Below are positions 12,601 to 23,274 of a stretch of DNA of 64,000 nt, piece by piece. The notes below the pieces were generated by a model that did not search any database, had not been told where the DNA came from, and saw nothing but the letters and a program-made list of their open reading frames with translations. This DNA is from Muscardinus avellanarius (taxonomy: Eukaryota; Chordata; Mammalia; Rodentia; Gliridae). Every line of letters begins with the position of its first letter. Position 1 is the stretch's first letter. Position numbers and translations under genes: made by a program. Location of the stretch: the NCBI GenBank assembly GCA_963383645.1, contig OY726561.1:23578795-23642794 (forward strand). The letters are read 5' to 3'.

Positions 12601-13129
12601 AGAGCATAGCTTTATCCTTATTGGTATTGCTAACTTTGATAATTTGGTTAATATATTATCTATTATTTTATCTATTTATAATTACTCTAAATCTTTTTGA
12701 AATAAATTGTTAATTTGAAAATATGTACTTTATTGTTTTCTACCAACCCTTCACACTCCTATAGGAACTATTAATTCTTGAGAGAATTAACTAATACTTG
12801 ATATTTTTTTTGAAGTTGGCTTTGTATGTTTCTGATATCTTCCTTTTTTTCTGACATAAAAATGTTTTTAAAACCTATTTTGTATTTTCTTAATTCAAGT
12901 TCTGGAAGCAGCCATTTCTACAGCCATTTCTAAGTGAGCAAAAAATTTAGAAACCAAGATTTGGCTTCTAAGTATATAATAGCTCTGTGTTCTTTCTGGA
13001 AATTGTTATCTTAGAAGTTGATTTCTGAATAGTATTCACAAAAAGAGAAGCTCCTTGTAGAGGTGGCTATAAATGACATACAACATCCTTCTCTTCCTCC
13101 TCAGCCTTCTCTTTTTCCTTTTCTTTATC
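12601..13129. other. Intron, AT-rich, no feature seen
   Basis: Unrecognised sequence between the inverted L1 and the pyrimidine repeat. Its left part may be the decayed continuation of that L1. Confidence 0.4.
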
Positions 13130-13275
13130 TTCTTCTCTTCTCTTCTCTTCTCTTCTCTTCTCTTCTCTTCTCTTCTCCTCTCCTCTCCTCTCCTCTCCTC
13201 TCCTCTCCTCTCCTCTCTTCTCTTCTCTTCTCTTCTCTTCTCTTCTCTTCTCTTCTCTTCTCCTCTCTTCTCTCT
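13130..13275 (+). repeat. (CTCTT)n/(CTCCT)n polypyrimidine repeat
   Basis: About 145 bp of 5-bp units, CTCTT changing to CTCCT in the middle and back. A mirror-symmetric homopyrimidine tract able in principle to form triplex DNA. Open frames over it are low complexity. Confidence 0.96.
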
Positions 13276-13349
13276 CCTTCTTCCTCTCCCTCTCCCTTTC
13301 CCATATTTATTTTCCCATATTTATGTTCTATTTCTTAACTCAAAACTAA

Positions 13350-13531
13350 AGGCGGATGGTGGCCCACAGTTGTAATCCCCGCGCTTGGAAGGCGGAGACA
13401 GGAGGATCGCGCAGGTTCAAACCCAGCCACGCTGGCTTAAAAGACCCTGTTTCCAAATAAAATATATATAAAATAATAGATCTGAGAGTGTATCTGAGAA
13501 GTCGAAGGGTTTCCAGGAACCCCAGTAGCAC
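13350..13531 (+). mobile_element. B1-dID SINE (type I)
   Basis: GGCGGATGGTGGCCCACAGT to GGAACCCCAGTAGCAC, with the type I marker TGGCTTAAAAGACCC. Confidence 0.92.
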
Positions 13532-13600
13532 ATAAAATAAACTATTTCAAGTTTTTAATCACTGGTTTATACTTTCAAATAATAACTTGAGACTTAAAAG

Positions 13601-13800
13601 CCTGGTTTGGTGGTGCATGCTTGTAATCCAAGCATTGTGAGGCTGAGACAGGAGGATTGCTGTTTGCAGAAAGTCTCAGCTACTTAGTGAGGGCCTTTAC
13701 AACTCAGTAAGATCCTGTTTCAAAATAAAAAATAAAAATAGTGCTGAGATGTAGCTAGGAGGTAGAATGACTCTGGGTTCCATCCCTAGTACCGCAAAAA
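13601..13800 (+). mobile_element. B1-dID SINE (type II) with target duplication
   Basis: Starts CCTGGTTTGGTGGTGCATGC and ends CCATCCCTAGTACCGC. The flanks AATAACTTGAGACTTAAAA and AATAACTTGGGACTTAAAA form a 19-bp duplication with one change. Confidence 0.92.
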
Positions 13801-13902
13801 GGAAGAAATAAGAATAACTTGGGACTTAAAAAATATAAATCATGTTTTGTTAACATGTAAAATTAAATGATACAATTGTACAATTTAAAATACATTTGTT
13901 TA

Positions 13903-14120
13903 AGCTGGGCATCATGGAATGTGCTTGTAATCCCAGCATTTGGGAGCCTACAACAGGAGGATCGTAGTTCATGGACAACCTCAACTATTTAGTGACGCCC
14001 TCTGTAACTCAGTGAGACCCTGTTTCAAAAGAAAGAATAAAAAAAAATAGGGCTGGGGCTGTCGCTGGGAGTTAGAATGCCACTGTGTTCCATTCCCATT
14101 ACTGAAAAAAAAATAAAATA
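13903..14120 (+). mobile_element. B1-dID SINE (type II)
   Basis: GCTGGGCATCATGGAATGTG through CCATTCCCATTACTG, with an A-rich tail. AAAATACATTT on both sides is the probable target duplication. Confidence 0.88.
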
Positions 14121-14179
14121 AAATACATTTTTACAAATATATTTTATAAGTTCCCAAAAAATTATTGTGCTATACTTAC

Positions 14180-14276
14180 CTGCTAAAGCAAGAATATATT
14201 CTTGAAATCTTGTACCTATACGGTTAGTCGCTGTGCAGTTATATCGCCCAAAGTCATTGTCAGATGTAGGTGCAAT
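14180..14276 (-). CDS. NCAM2: NCAM2 exon: second half of Ig domain 5
   Basis: Coding exon of 97 nt. Acceptor ...TTTTAG ends at 14277 and donor GTAAGTAT begins at 14179. It encodes [18 protein letters not shown] and [14 protein letters not shown] plus the first base of an Asp codon. [10 protein letters not shown] is the F strand of Ig5, carrying the second disulfide Cys; NCT is also a glycosylation sequon. The phase matches the next exon at 3661-3834 (G|AT gives the Asp of DVPSSPYG). The exon is only 97 nt and lies 55 bases from an assembly gap, so its acceptor-side intron is incompletely known, but the coding part is complete. Confidence 0.94.
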
Positions 14277-14331
14277 CTAAAACAATTACATTAAAATATT
14301 AGTATGATAAAGCATCAAAGAAATTTTAAAC

Positions 14332-14531
14332 NNNNNNNNNNNNNNNNNNNNNNNNNNNNNNNNNNNNNNNNNNNNNNNNNNNNNNNNNNNNNNNNNNNNN
14401 NNNNNNNNNNNNNNNNNNNNNNNNNNNNNNNNNNNNNNNNNNNNNNNNNNNNNNNNNNNNNNNNNNNNNNNNNNNNNNNNNNNNNNNNNNNNNNNNNNNN
14501 NNNNNNNNNNNNNNNNNNNNNNNNNNNNNNN
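14332..14531. other. Assembly gap, 200 N
   Basis: A run of exactly 200 N. The round length suggests a placeholder of unknown true size rather than a measured gap. It lies in the intron just upstream, in transcription sense, of the NCAM2 exon at 14180-14276. It does not interrupt coding sequence. Confidence 0.99.
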
Positions 14532-14948
14532 CATGGTAATGGGAGGCTATTAACTAAGAGTGCAATTTTGAGGTCCATTGAAGATGATAATTCTGAATGA
14601 GTACAAAAAGGCTCTGTCATTCATTTTCCAGTCAGCTGTCCATCTAGGAACGGAGCACGGGCTTAGGGCTCAGAAGTTTTAACAGCTCTTATAAAAATAC
14701 TCCTAAATGATTCACATTTTCATTTTTCTTATATCCAGCATTTAACAAAACAGGCTAATTTAACTATGAAATTTTTCTGATGGAAGATGTAACAAGAAAT
14801 ATTTTCTTATTCTCCAGGCATATAAGACATCTTTTTGTATATTTCACAGATAAGAATATGTTTACTGAATCAGTACAGTGCAGAGGTAGAAAATCCACCA
14901 CAAAAAAATGTAAAACCTACAAAGACTTAGAAGATTAATAATATAAAG

Positions 14949-15125
14949 CAGAGTACAGTGGTGCATGCCTATAATTTTAGTACTTAGGAGGCTGAGACTG
15001 GATGAACACAGTTTGGAAAAGAGCATGTGTTAATTAGCAAGATCATATTTATAAGTAAATAGAAAATAGAAGTAAAGGTGTAGCCCGCTGGTACAATACA
15101 CTTGAGTTCAATCCTCAGTAGTGTA
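14949..15125 (+). mobile_element. B1-dID SINE, diverged
   Basis: AGTACAGTGGTGCATGCCTA at the left and GGTGTAGCCCGCTGGTACAA in the ID part. The middle is partly deleted. A short CA-rich tail follows. Confidence 0.8.
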
Positions 15126-15287
15126 CAAACACACACACACGCATGCACACACATGCACAATAACACTTTAAATACATGCATTTTTATGTGAATGATTTTC
15201 AGAAGCATCCTTTTATTTTCTTCCCCCTGAGAGTTCAGGTAACAACTGTGAAAAGCATTATGACTCTAGTTTAAATAATTCCTTTAA

Positions 15288-15508
15288 GCCCAACGTGGTG
15301 GCACATGCTTGTAATCCCCGAGCTTGGGAGGCGGAGACAGGAGGATTGAGCAGGTTCGAAGCCAACCGAGTTGGCTTAAGAGACCCTGTTTCCAAAGGTC
15401 TGGGAGTGTAGCCCGGAGGTAGAAGGGTTTCCAGGAACCCCAGTACCACAAAAATAAATAAATAAACAAACAAATAAATAAATAAATAAATAAATAATAT
15501 AAAAATAA
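15288..15508 (+). mobile_element. B1-dID SINE (type I) with (AAAT)n tail and target duplication
   Basis: GCCCAACGTGGTGGCACATG to CCCCAGTACCAC followed by an AAAT/AAAC tail. TAAATAATTCCTTTA occurs on both sides as a target duplication. Confidence 0.94.
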
Positions 15509-15741
15509 ATAATTCCTTTATCATGTTTTATGGTTAACAAATAGAAAAAATACCCATTAGAATAAAACCTAACTCTAGATTTAACCTGGCTAAAAAATGT
15601 ACAGTAGAGTATAGTTGATACTAAGAAAACAACAAGAAAGTAAAGTCCAATAGTGGATACATATGCAAACTTAGCATAATAAGGTGTTAGAATTATGTGT
15701 AAAATATACCAAGATGTACATTACAAAGTATGAAGTGAATA

Positions 15742-15935
15742 CTGGGCTGTGCATGGTGGCACGCACAAGTAATCACAGTTCTTGGGAGACTGAGAAAGGA
15801 GGATCACAGTTTCCATCCTCAGTAATTTAGAGAAACCCTCTGCAAATTAGTGAGAGCCTTTTTCAAAATAAAATAAGGCTGGAGATGTGGTTCAGAGATA
15901 AAATGCTCGAGTTCAATCCCCAGTGCCTCCAAGAA
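15742..15935 (+). mobile_element. B1-dID SINE (type II)
   Basis: ACTGGGCTGTGCATGGTGGC to AGTTCAATCCCCAGTGCC. Several changes suggest an older copy. Confidence 0.85.
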
Positions 15936-15977
15936 AGCAAAACAAAACAAAATATTGAACTATTTAAAATATGCATA

Positions 15978-16112
15978 TCTCTGGGTATGGTGGAGCATGC
16001 TTGTAATACCAGCATTTGGGAGGCTGAGGAGAATCCTGATTGTCAGACAGCCTCAGCTATTTATGAGGCCCTCTGTACCTCAGTGTGACTCTTTTTCAAA
16101 TTAAAGAACAAA
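15978..16112 (+). mobile_element. B1-like left part of a SINE
   Basis: GGGTATGGTGGAGCATGCTT to TGTGACTCTTTTTCAAATTA. The ID right part is absent, so the copy is 3' truncated or was broken by the next insertion. Confidence 0.8.
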
Positions 16113-16157
16113 AAATAGTGTGTGATTTCTTTTTTTTTGTGTGTGTGTGTGTGTGTG

Positions 16158-16350
16158 ATACTGGGGAAGGACCTAGAGGCATTGTACCTCTGAACTACAC
16201 CCCCAGTCCTATTTTTTAGGTTTTTTTTTTTTTTTTTGAAACAGGGTCTCACTGAGTTGCACAGGGCCATGCTAAGTAGCTGAGGCTGTCCTCAAACCAT
16301 GATCCTCTGATCTCAGCCTCCCAAATGCTGGGATTTACAAGTGGTGGTAT
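16158..16350 (-). mobile_element. B1-dID SINE (type II), minus strand
   Basis: ATACTGGGGAAGGACCTAGA to GCTGGGATTTACAAGTGGTG. A T-run sits in the middle. It forms an inverted pair with the plus-strand SINE just before it. Confidence 0.86.
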
Positions 16351-16889
16351 AGTGTGTGATTTTTATAAAAATAAAATATTTAAGTGAACAGCAATCTGTT
16401 ATTAAGTCTACCTGTTATGAGCTAAATGAGATAAAGATATCTATAATAAAATGTGCCAATTTTACTTATTGATTATATTAAGCTGAAATCAATTAAAGAA
16501 CTCTAACTTCAAAGACAGCCATTTGCCTGTATTTTCCTTCATGCAACAATCCATAAAAAATCTTTAGGGAGGGATGTTCTTCAACTAAGCCTGCAAAATA
16601 TCATCAATCATCTGAGACTGGCAACTGGACTGCAATGAACCTGAATAAATAAAAGCTTTAAATTAATCTTTATTTTTTGGTAGTTTCTACATTCTCTTAG
16701 TTACATCTCTAAAAATTATCATTCTAACCCAAATATCCAGTTATCCTTGTCTTCCTTTATAAATTTATTTTTCTTTGTCTAATGTAGATAAAAGTATCAG
16801 TCACGCTTTCATCATTTCTCTGAGCTTTTATTTTGTAAGAAGATAGCCATTTGATAAAACTTTTATGCATGGAATTCATTAATTTGGTC
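16351..16889. other. Intron, AT-rich, no feature seen
   Basis: Unique AT-rich sequence of the 4.6-kb intron inside Ig5, ending at the MLT1-like LTR. Confidence 0.5.
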
Positions 16890-17098
16890 ATACAACACAG
16901 ATTACATTGCATGCCCCTCAACTTCATATGTTGACACACTAGTTCCCATTGTGACTGTATTTGGAGACCAGCTTTAAGAACTTAACTGAGTTTAAATGCA
17001 GTCATAGGATAGTCTACTCCAACTGGACTGATTTCTCTATACAAAAAAAAGGAATAAACACCAAATTTCTTTCTTTCTCTCTACTCCCTTCTTTCCTT

Positions 17099-17147
<49 letters not shown>

Positions 17148-17345
17148 CCATAGAAGTGGAAAGATCTTGTGAAGACCCAATAGGAAAATGTCCATCTACA
17201 AGTTAAGGAGAAAGCCCTCTCCAGAAACCAATCCTGCTGTTACATTTATATAGACATCCAGATTGCTGACATGAACAAATAAATTTCTGTTATTTAAATC
17301 ATCCGTGCTGTGCTATTTTATTTTGGCTGAGGAGACTAATATACT
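16890..17345 (+). mobile_element. MLT1-like solitary LTR (MaLR)
   Basis: Ordered MLT1-type words: CTTCATATGTTGACACACTA, TGTGACTGTATTTGGAGACC, TCTTGTGAAGACCCAATAGG, CATGAACAAATAAATTTCTG and TTTTGGCTGAGGAGACTAAT. MLT1 elements are very old solitary LTRs of the ERVL-MaLR group. A (TG)n microsatellite lies inside at 17101-17147. No internal genes are present. Confidence 0.75.
17101..17147 (+). repeat. (TG)n microsatellite
   Basis: About 23 TG units inside the MLT1-like LTR. Confidence 0.97.
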
Positions 17346-18217
17346 ATTTCCAAATGAAATTAAATCTAACCTCAGTTTTTAAGTAAGGTAAAAAAACTAA
17401 AACCCAAATTTGGATTATATTTGTCCAAAATCATTATGAATTTGACAGGCATGCCGTGTAAAGCCAGCAATAGCCAATACTTCTCATATAATTGTAAAGA
17501 AACTGATTTAAACGGAAACAGATTTAGATAAGTGGACCTATTACCAAGTCAATCCAAATATAAGGAGATGTCATAGTTAAGTCATTCTACCAACTAAACA
17601 TTTAACTCCAGATACTAGATAGAAGAGAGATGTTGCATGAAAGAGAACACTACATGAAAGATAAATTACTATGATATGAATATCGGGTGTGTCTTTTTCA
17701 TATCAATGAATTAGAGAGGGCAATTGTAACAACTTCCCATTTGAATAAGTCTTCAAGAAGATCCCCACACGTACCGATAACATCATATATTGGAAGGGCT
17801 GATAATCATTGTCATAAACTTGCTAAATTTTTATCATTAGTACATACACAATCTGCAATTAATAAATAAAAACACACTATTCAAACAGTACTTAATAGTA
17901 AGCCACTTGACAGAATAAAGCAATTATCTAGTGTTATTTAAAGATAAAATGAGGCAAACATATAAACTTGGCTTATGTAGAAACCTAAACTAAAATTATA
18001 TTCATCGAACAGAAGGCATTTTATATACCAGTTAGAAGAAAATAGTTATAAACATAGAATCACTACGGTTAAGTATTTGGCCTTCCTCAAATGTCAGATT
18101 ATTAATTTACTTTTTCTATGTTTTTCTTGATATAAGCCTTTATAAAAGAAAATGTATGAAAAATAAATCTTTGTTATGAACTCATATTTCTAAGTAAATA
18201 TTAAAATATTTGCAACA
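17346..18217. other. Intron, AT-rich, no feature seen
   Basis: No repeat or coding signature recognised. Confidence 0.5.
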
Positions 18218-18404
18218 AGCCAGGTGTGGTGGCACATGCTTGTAATCCCTGTGCTTGAGAGGTGAAGACAGGAGGAGCGTGCAAATTCGAAACCAGCCGC
18301 ACTGACTTGAGACCCTGTTTCCAAATAAAATATAAAATACGTCTGGAATTGTAGCCCGGAGGTAGAGGGGTTCCATCCCCAGTTCCACCAAAAAAAAAAA
18401 AAAA
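18218..18404 (+). mobile_element. B1-dID SINE (type I)
   Basis: GCCAGGTGTGGTGGCACATG to CATCCCCAGTTCCACC. A 3-bp loss turned the marker CTTAAGAGACC into CTTGAGACC. Confidence 0.9.
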
Positions 18405-18467
18405 CCAAAAAAACCCAAATGGGTTATTATAAATATGTATACAATTGGTCTTTAAGAAAATAAATAT

Positions 18468-18643
18468 TACCAGGTGCACGCTTGTAATCCCTGCGCTTGG
18501 GAGGTGGAGACAGGAGGATCCCGCTGGTTCTGAGCCAGACTCGCTGGCTTAAGAGACCCTGTTTCCAGATTTAAAAAAAAATAAAAAATAGGTCTGGGAG
18601 TGTATCCCGGAGGTAGAAGGGCTTCCAGGAACCCCAGTACCAC

Positions 18644-18644
<1 letters not shown>
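18468..18644 (+). mobile_element. B1-dID SINE (type I), 5' end trimmed
   Basis: Starts CCAGGTGCACGCTTGTAATC, lacking part of the GGTGGCGC box, and ends GGAACCCCAGTACCACA. The tail became (GAAA)n. Confidence 0.92.
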
Positions 18645-18730
<86 letters not shown>

Positions 18731-18733
18731 AAA
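18645..18733 (+). repeat. (GAAA)n microsatellite
   Basis: 22 pure GAAA units grown from the A-tail of the SINE at 18468-18644. It lies 131 bases from the Ig5 exon donor. Confidence 0.98.
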
Positions 18734-18863
18734 TATTAAACATATAATAAAAATTTCAACATACTATGTTTGCATATTCTATGTAATTATATTTAAGTAA
18801 ATTTTAAAAGAGTAGGTAATTGCTAAGATAATACAACATATTGATTCTTACATAAAAACTTAC

Positions 18864-19051
18864 CTCTAAAATCATCTTTCTTCCTGCACTATATGTCTTT
18901 AAATTAGTAGTATTTTTAGCTGGTAAAATTAATTTCTCTCTTCTCCAATGGATGGATGCTGGTGGATTGGATTTCACATCACAACTTATATTAATTGGAT
19001 TTCCTTCCCAAGAGTAATAAATAGTTTGGTTTGATATAAACTTGGGAGCAT
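18864..19051 (-). CDS. NCAM2: NCAM2 exon: first half of Ig domain 5
   Basis: Coding exon of 188 nt. Acceptor ...TTTTACAG ends at 19052 and donor GTAAGT starts at 18863. It begins with the last two bases of a Tyr codon and continues [52 protein letters not shown] and [10 protein letters not shown], ending on a full codon (phase 0). The Cys in ISCDV and the Trp in IHWRR are the B-strand Cys and core Trp of an Ig fold. Three N-glycosylation sequons are visible (NQT, NIS, NTT), consistent with an extracellular domain. The conservative changes relative to the human sequence as I recall it (EKLIL for DKLVL, SAG for STG) suggest a functional copy. Confidence 0.95.
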
Positions 19052-19583
19052 CTGTAAAACAATGTAACAAAATATTTATAGACCCTTTTGATTGATTTAT
19101 TAGCAATTATTATTAGACTACATAAAACTTCTAATTTCATGTATTTAACGGATGACATGAAAACTCTTGTAAAACATAACATTTGACATTTCATCAAGTA
19201 ATTTTATATTGTTAATGTGGAAAATGCCTGGTCAATAATAAAAATATAAAGCAATATTCTGATTTAAATATTCTCTACAATGTAATAAAAATATTCATGA
19301 CTAAATTATGGATATCTACACATGAAGAAACTGTTTATTAAGAAACTAACATTACAAAGTGACAGATTGAGATAAGCTTACAAAAAGCACTGGTTCTTGT
19401 GTCATTATTTAATGTCTTAGTCATTTTTTATAAAATATTGTGAAGCAGATATAAAATCTAATTTGAAATGGCAATATCACAAATAAAAAATAATTATTTT
19501 CTAAAGTATTTATATTTTCAATTTTTATTAAAACAGAGATGAATTAAATGAATTAATAATATTTAACCTCAATATTTAACTGG

Positions 19584-19770
19584 TAGCTGGGTGTGGTGGC
19601 ATTTGCTTGGAATCCCAGTACTTAGAGGCTAAGATAGGAGGATTACAGGTTCCAGGCCACCCTCAGCAACTTAGTGAGATCCGGTTTCAAAATAAAAAAT
19701 GAAACAGGGTTGGGGGGTGTATCTTGGAGGTAGAATGCCTCTAGGTTCCATCCCCAGTACCCCATAAAAT
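19584..19770 (+). mobile_element. B1-dID SINE (type II)
   Basis: TAGCTGGGTGTGGTGGCATT to CCATCCCCAGTACCCC, followed by an AAAT-rich tail. Confidence 0.9.
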
Positions 19771-20214
19771 AAAAAATAAATAAATAATAAATACATATAA
19801 ATAAGTTCATTCCTATGATTTCCTATTGGTTCTTAAGTCTCTACACTAGACTTCCATAAGAGTAATTAAGAGAAAATGTACAATATATTGGAAGAATAAA
19901 ATAAGTGTTATCCCAAAATATTTCAAAATTATGTACTGATTATTTCAAATGAAACCACTTGAAAAACTATAACTTCAGGATGGGTATTCTGATTGACTTT
20001 CCTCACCTAAAGTAAGCTTCAGAGATTCTTTCAGGAGGCTGAAATATAATGTTAATAAACTCCATATATCAACTCTGTAAAAGAATTTTAACCATATAAT
20101 TATAAAAGAGGCTGCAATTAATCTAAGTAAGCATCCTCTGAAGTAATTCTTATCTTCCACTAGTACCTACCCCCATATATTTCTCAGTAATTCCCTAAAA
20201 CATGCTGTCCTTGG

Positions 20215-20870
20215 CCAGGTATCAATTTACTTTGCCATTCCTTCACAAATTTATTTTTTTATAAAATTCCAGTTGTCTATAGATGTGTATTTTCACATTT
20301 AGGCTCTGTATTCTATTTCACTGGTCAATGTGTTTTTTTTAATGCCCATACCATGTTATTTTGATTACTACAGTATCATAGTCTATGTTGAAGTCATGTA
20401 TTATACTGTTTCCTGCTTTCTCCTTTTTGATTATGATTTCTTTGGCTATTTAAGACTTATTATTCTGTACAAAATTAGCATTGTTTTGTTTTGTTTCTGT
20501 GAAGAATGACACTGGTACTTTGGTGAGGACTACATAGAACCTACAAATTATTTTTGTAGCATTGACATGTTTACCCTATTGATTTCTTCTAATACATGAA
20601 CATAGGAAGCCTTTCATATTTTCATATTTTCTTCAGTTTTAGTCTTCAATGTTTCATAGTTTTAACTGAAGAGATATTTCATTTATTTGATTAAATTTAT
20701 TTCTAGGTGTTTTTATAGCATAAGTTAAATTTCTGTTCTTGAATTTAAGTTTAGATAATTCATTATTGTTTCAGATTTTGTATCTTAGAAATTTTATAAA
20801 TTAGTTTATTAATTCAAGTAGTGTTTTGATGGAATATGTAGGGCTTTTTATCATTTCAACATAGTTTGGT
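20215..20870 (-). mobile_element. Old L1 ORF2 fragment, minus strand
   Basis: Reverse-complement L1 ORF2 words in the expected order: TGTGTATTTTCACATTTAGG, CCATACCATGTTATTTTGAT, TGAAGTCATGTATTATACTG, TGTGAAGAATGACACTGGTA, then GGAAGCCTTTCATATTTTC and TTATTTCTAGGTGTTTTTAT. This matches the reverse-transcriptase N-terminal region in inverted orientation. Heavily decayed. Confidence 0.75.
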
Positions 20871-20879
20871 ATAATAAGA

Positions 20880-21160
20880 AATCTTTTATAAGACTCATGG
20901 TAACCATAAAACAAAATGCTATTTAAAAAATAACAAAAATAATAAAGAAAAGAATCAACTACTAAATTAGAATATATCACATAACACAAAGAAAATTGTA
21001 AAAGAGGAATGAAGATAGAATTATCAAAGAATGATTTTAAAAAGCTGAAAAATGGTTGTAAGACATTACATATTGATAATAACCTTCAAGGCAAATAGAT
21101 TAAATTCTCCACTCAAAATACTTATAGGACAAAATTGGTTTAAAAACTAGGGCCAACATG
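20880..21160 (+). mobile_element. Old L1 fragment (ORF1/ORF2 boundary type)
   Basis: AT-rich plus-strand relic containing the ORF2-start words GATTAAATTCTCCACTCAAA near 21100. Probably part of the same old L1 as 22310-25385, separated by younger insertions. Similarity was judged by eye only. Confidence 0.45.
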
Positions 21161-21187
21161 TATCTTTTCTATACTTTTTCTATGTGT

Positions 21188-21388
21188 GTGGTACTGGAGA
21201 TTGGGCCCAGGGACAATATACCTCTAAGCTACACTCTCAGCCCTATTTTATTTTATTTATTTGGAAATAGGGTTACATTAAGTTGCTGAAAGCCTCATTA
21301 AATTGCTCAGATCAGCTGTAAAAGTGTGATCCTCCTGTCTCAAACTCCCAAGTACTGGGATTACAAAAGTATATCACCATGTCTGAGT
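21188..21388 (-). mobile_element. B1-dID SINE (type II), minus strand
   Basis: GTGGTACTGGAGATTGGGCC to GGGATTACAAAAGTATATCA. Diverged. Confidence 0.85.
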
Positions 21389-21402
21389 CTTTTTGATACT
21401 TC

Positions 21403-21515
21403 TATTTGGTATATGTATATTTGGTATACATACATATTGGTATATGTATATGTATATGTATATTTAGTATACACACATATTGGTATATGTATATGTATAT
21501 TTCACTTATTATATG
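21403..21515 (+). repeat. TATGTA-rich tandem repeat
   Basis: Two imperfect blocks of about 55 bp built of GGTATATGTATAT and GTATAC words. Confidence 0.85.
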
Positions 21516-21784
21516 TATATTTATAATGCCCTCATGCCATAATCTATCACTTTGTTCTGAGATACAGAGAGATGGGGACAAATATAAGCACTTCCCTCCG
21601 GGTCCTACCCCCTCCCTCCTCTTTTCTGTATGTGTCCCTGAGATTGGAATTGGTTATTTTATATATGTGTGTAGCATTATTTCTACTTTTACATTTTTAT
21701 ATCTCTGTTTATGAAACTCACTTCATCTCCAAGGACACACATAGATTTAAGATGAAGGGACAAAATATTTAAAAAAGAAGAAGA

Positions 21785-22305
21785 AAGTATCTGTGTTCAT
21801 AGCTGCACAATCCACAATTGCCAAACTATGAAACCAGCCAAGATGTCCATCAACAGACAAATAGATTGAAAACTATGGGATATGTACACAATGGAATTTT
21901 ACTCAGACATAAAGAAGAACGAAACTATGTCATTTGTGGGGAAATGTATAAAACTGGAGAACATTATGCTAAGTGAGATAAGCTGGTCACAAAAAGTAAA
22001 AACTCAGATGCTTTCCCTAATATACAGAAGCTAGGGGGAAAAAAGGTCATAGGTAGAACTCTAGTTGAGGAGGGAGAAACCATAGGTGAACAAATAAGGT
22101 GACCTAGTTGAGGGGGATGTGAAGGGGAAGAGGGAAATTCTCTAATGCAAACATATAATCAATAAGCCAAACACGAGGAGGAGGAAGAGGTAAGAAAGGG
22201 GGAGGGAATGGGGGAAGAGCTAAATAAATGATGTGTGCATGTATGCCTCTACCATCTAGTACCCCAAAACGATGTATGATTATAATGCAACAATAAATAT
22301 TTTTT
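21785..22305 (+). mobile_element. L1 3' end (ORF2 C-terminus and 3' UTR)
   Basis: From ATAGCTGCACAATCCACAAT through the ORF2 end (a stretch coding for MEFYSD-like residues near 21895) to a G/A-rich 3' UTR and the terminal words GATTATAATGCAACAATAAA. It is a 5'-truncated copy that landed in the older L1, which continues on either side. Confidence 0.88.
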
Positions 22306-22809
22306 TTAATTCAGAAAACATCAAGGAAACAAAGCTAAGAGTAATTGGCATTGAGGAAGGTTTGGAAATAAAAATACCAAGGGCCGAAAAAAAACTTCAG
22401 AGGAAATAATATCAGATATTTTTCCAAACTTGAAATTTCAAATGGACATTTATATACAGAAGATATTCAGAATCTCCCCAGGTCACAATATACTCAAAAT
22501 GACTAACATAGAAGTAAAACAGAAAGTCTGAAACGCATCAAGAAGAAAAGGCCAATTGACACCGAGAGATAAATATTATTTTGATTTCTGAAAACCAAGT
22601 GGGCTTGCAATGATGTACTCCAATTCCTGAGACAAATCAACCAACTTGTCCAAACCAGATTCCTATATTCATCAAAGCGATCTTTCAAATTTGACGGAGA
22701 AATAAAAATCTTCCTACCATAAATTAAAAGAATTTATTAATATTAAACCAGCAATACAAATATAAAAAGACTTAAAGAAAGAACTTTAAAAAGGAATAAA
22801 AATAAATCC

Positions 22810-23035
22810 CAGGCCTGGTGTTGTGGCGCACGCTTGTAATCCCAGCATTTGGGAGTCTGAGACAGGAGGATCCTCGTTCGAAGGCAGTCGCAGCTACTAC
22901 ATAGTGAGGCCCTTTGCAACTCATTGAGACCCTGTTTCAAAATAAAGAATAAAAATAGGGCTGGAGATGTAGCTTGGAGGTAGAATGCCCCTGAGTTCCA
23001 TCCCCGATACCGCAAAAGTAAACAAACAAACAAAC
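22810..23035 (+). mobile_element. B1-dID SINE (type II)
   Basis: AGGCCTGGTGTTGTGGCGCA to CCATCCCCGATACCGC with an AAAC tail. Inserted in the old L1. Confidence 0.91.
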
Positions 23036-23072
23036 TCCAAAGCTAGAGATGGGAAAAATTTCTTTATTTTTT

Positions 23073-23274
23073 GTGGTACTGGAGATAGAATCCAGGACCA
23101 TTCTACATCTGAGATACACCCCCAGCCCTTTATTCTTTATTTTGAAACAGGGTCTCACTGAGTTGCAAAGGGCCTAAGTAGCCAAGGCTGTCCTTGAACC
23201 GCAATCTTCTGCAATCCTCCTGTCTCAGCCTCCCAAATGCTGGAATTACAAGTGTGTGCCATCACACCCTGCTT
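23073..23274 (-). mobile_element. B1-dID SINE (type II), minus strand
   Basis: GTGGTACTGGAGATAGAATC to GCCATCACACCCTGCTTTG. It forms a close inverted pair with the SINE at 22810-23035. Confidence 0.91.

Noticed and set aside
13063..13375. Open frames of 91 and 100 codons over the CTCTT repeat
   Set aside because: They are microsatellite translations (Ser/Leu/Phe runs), not genes.
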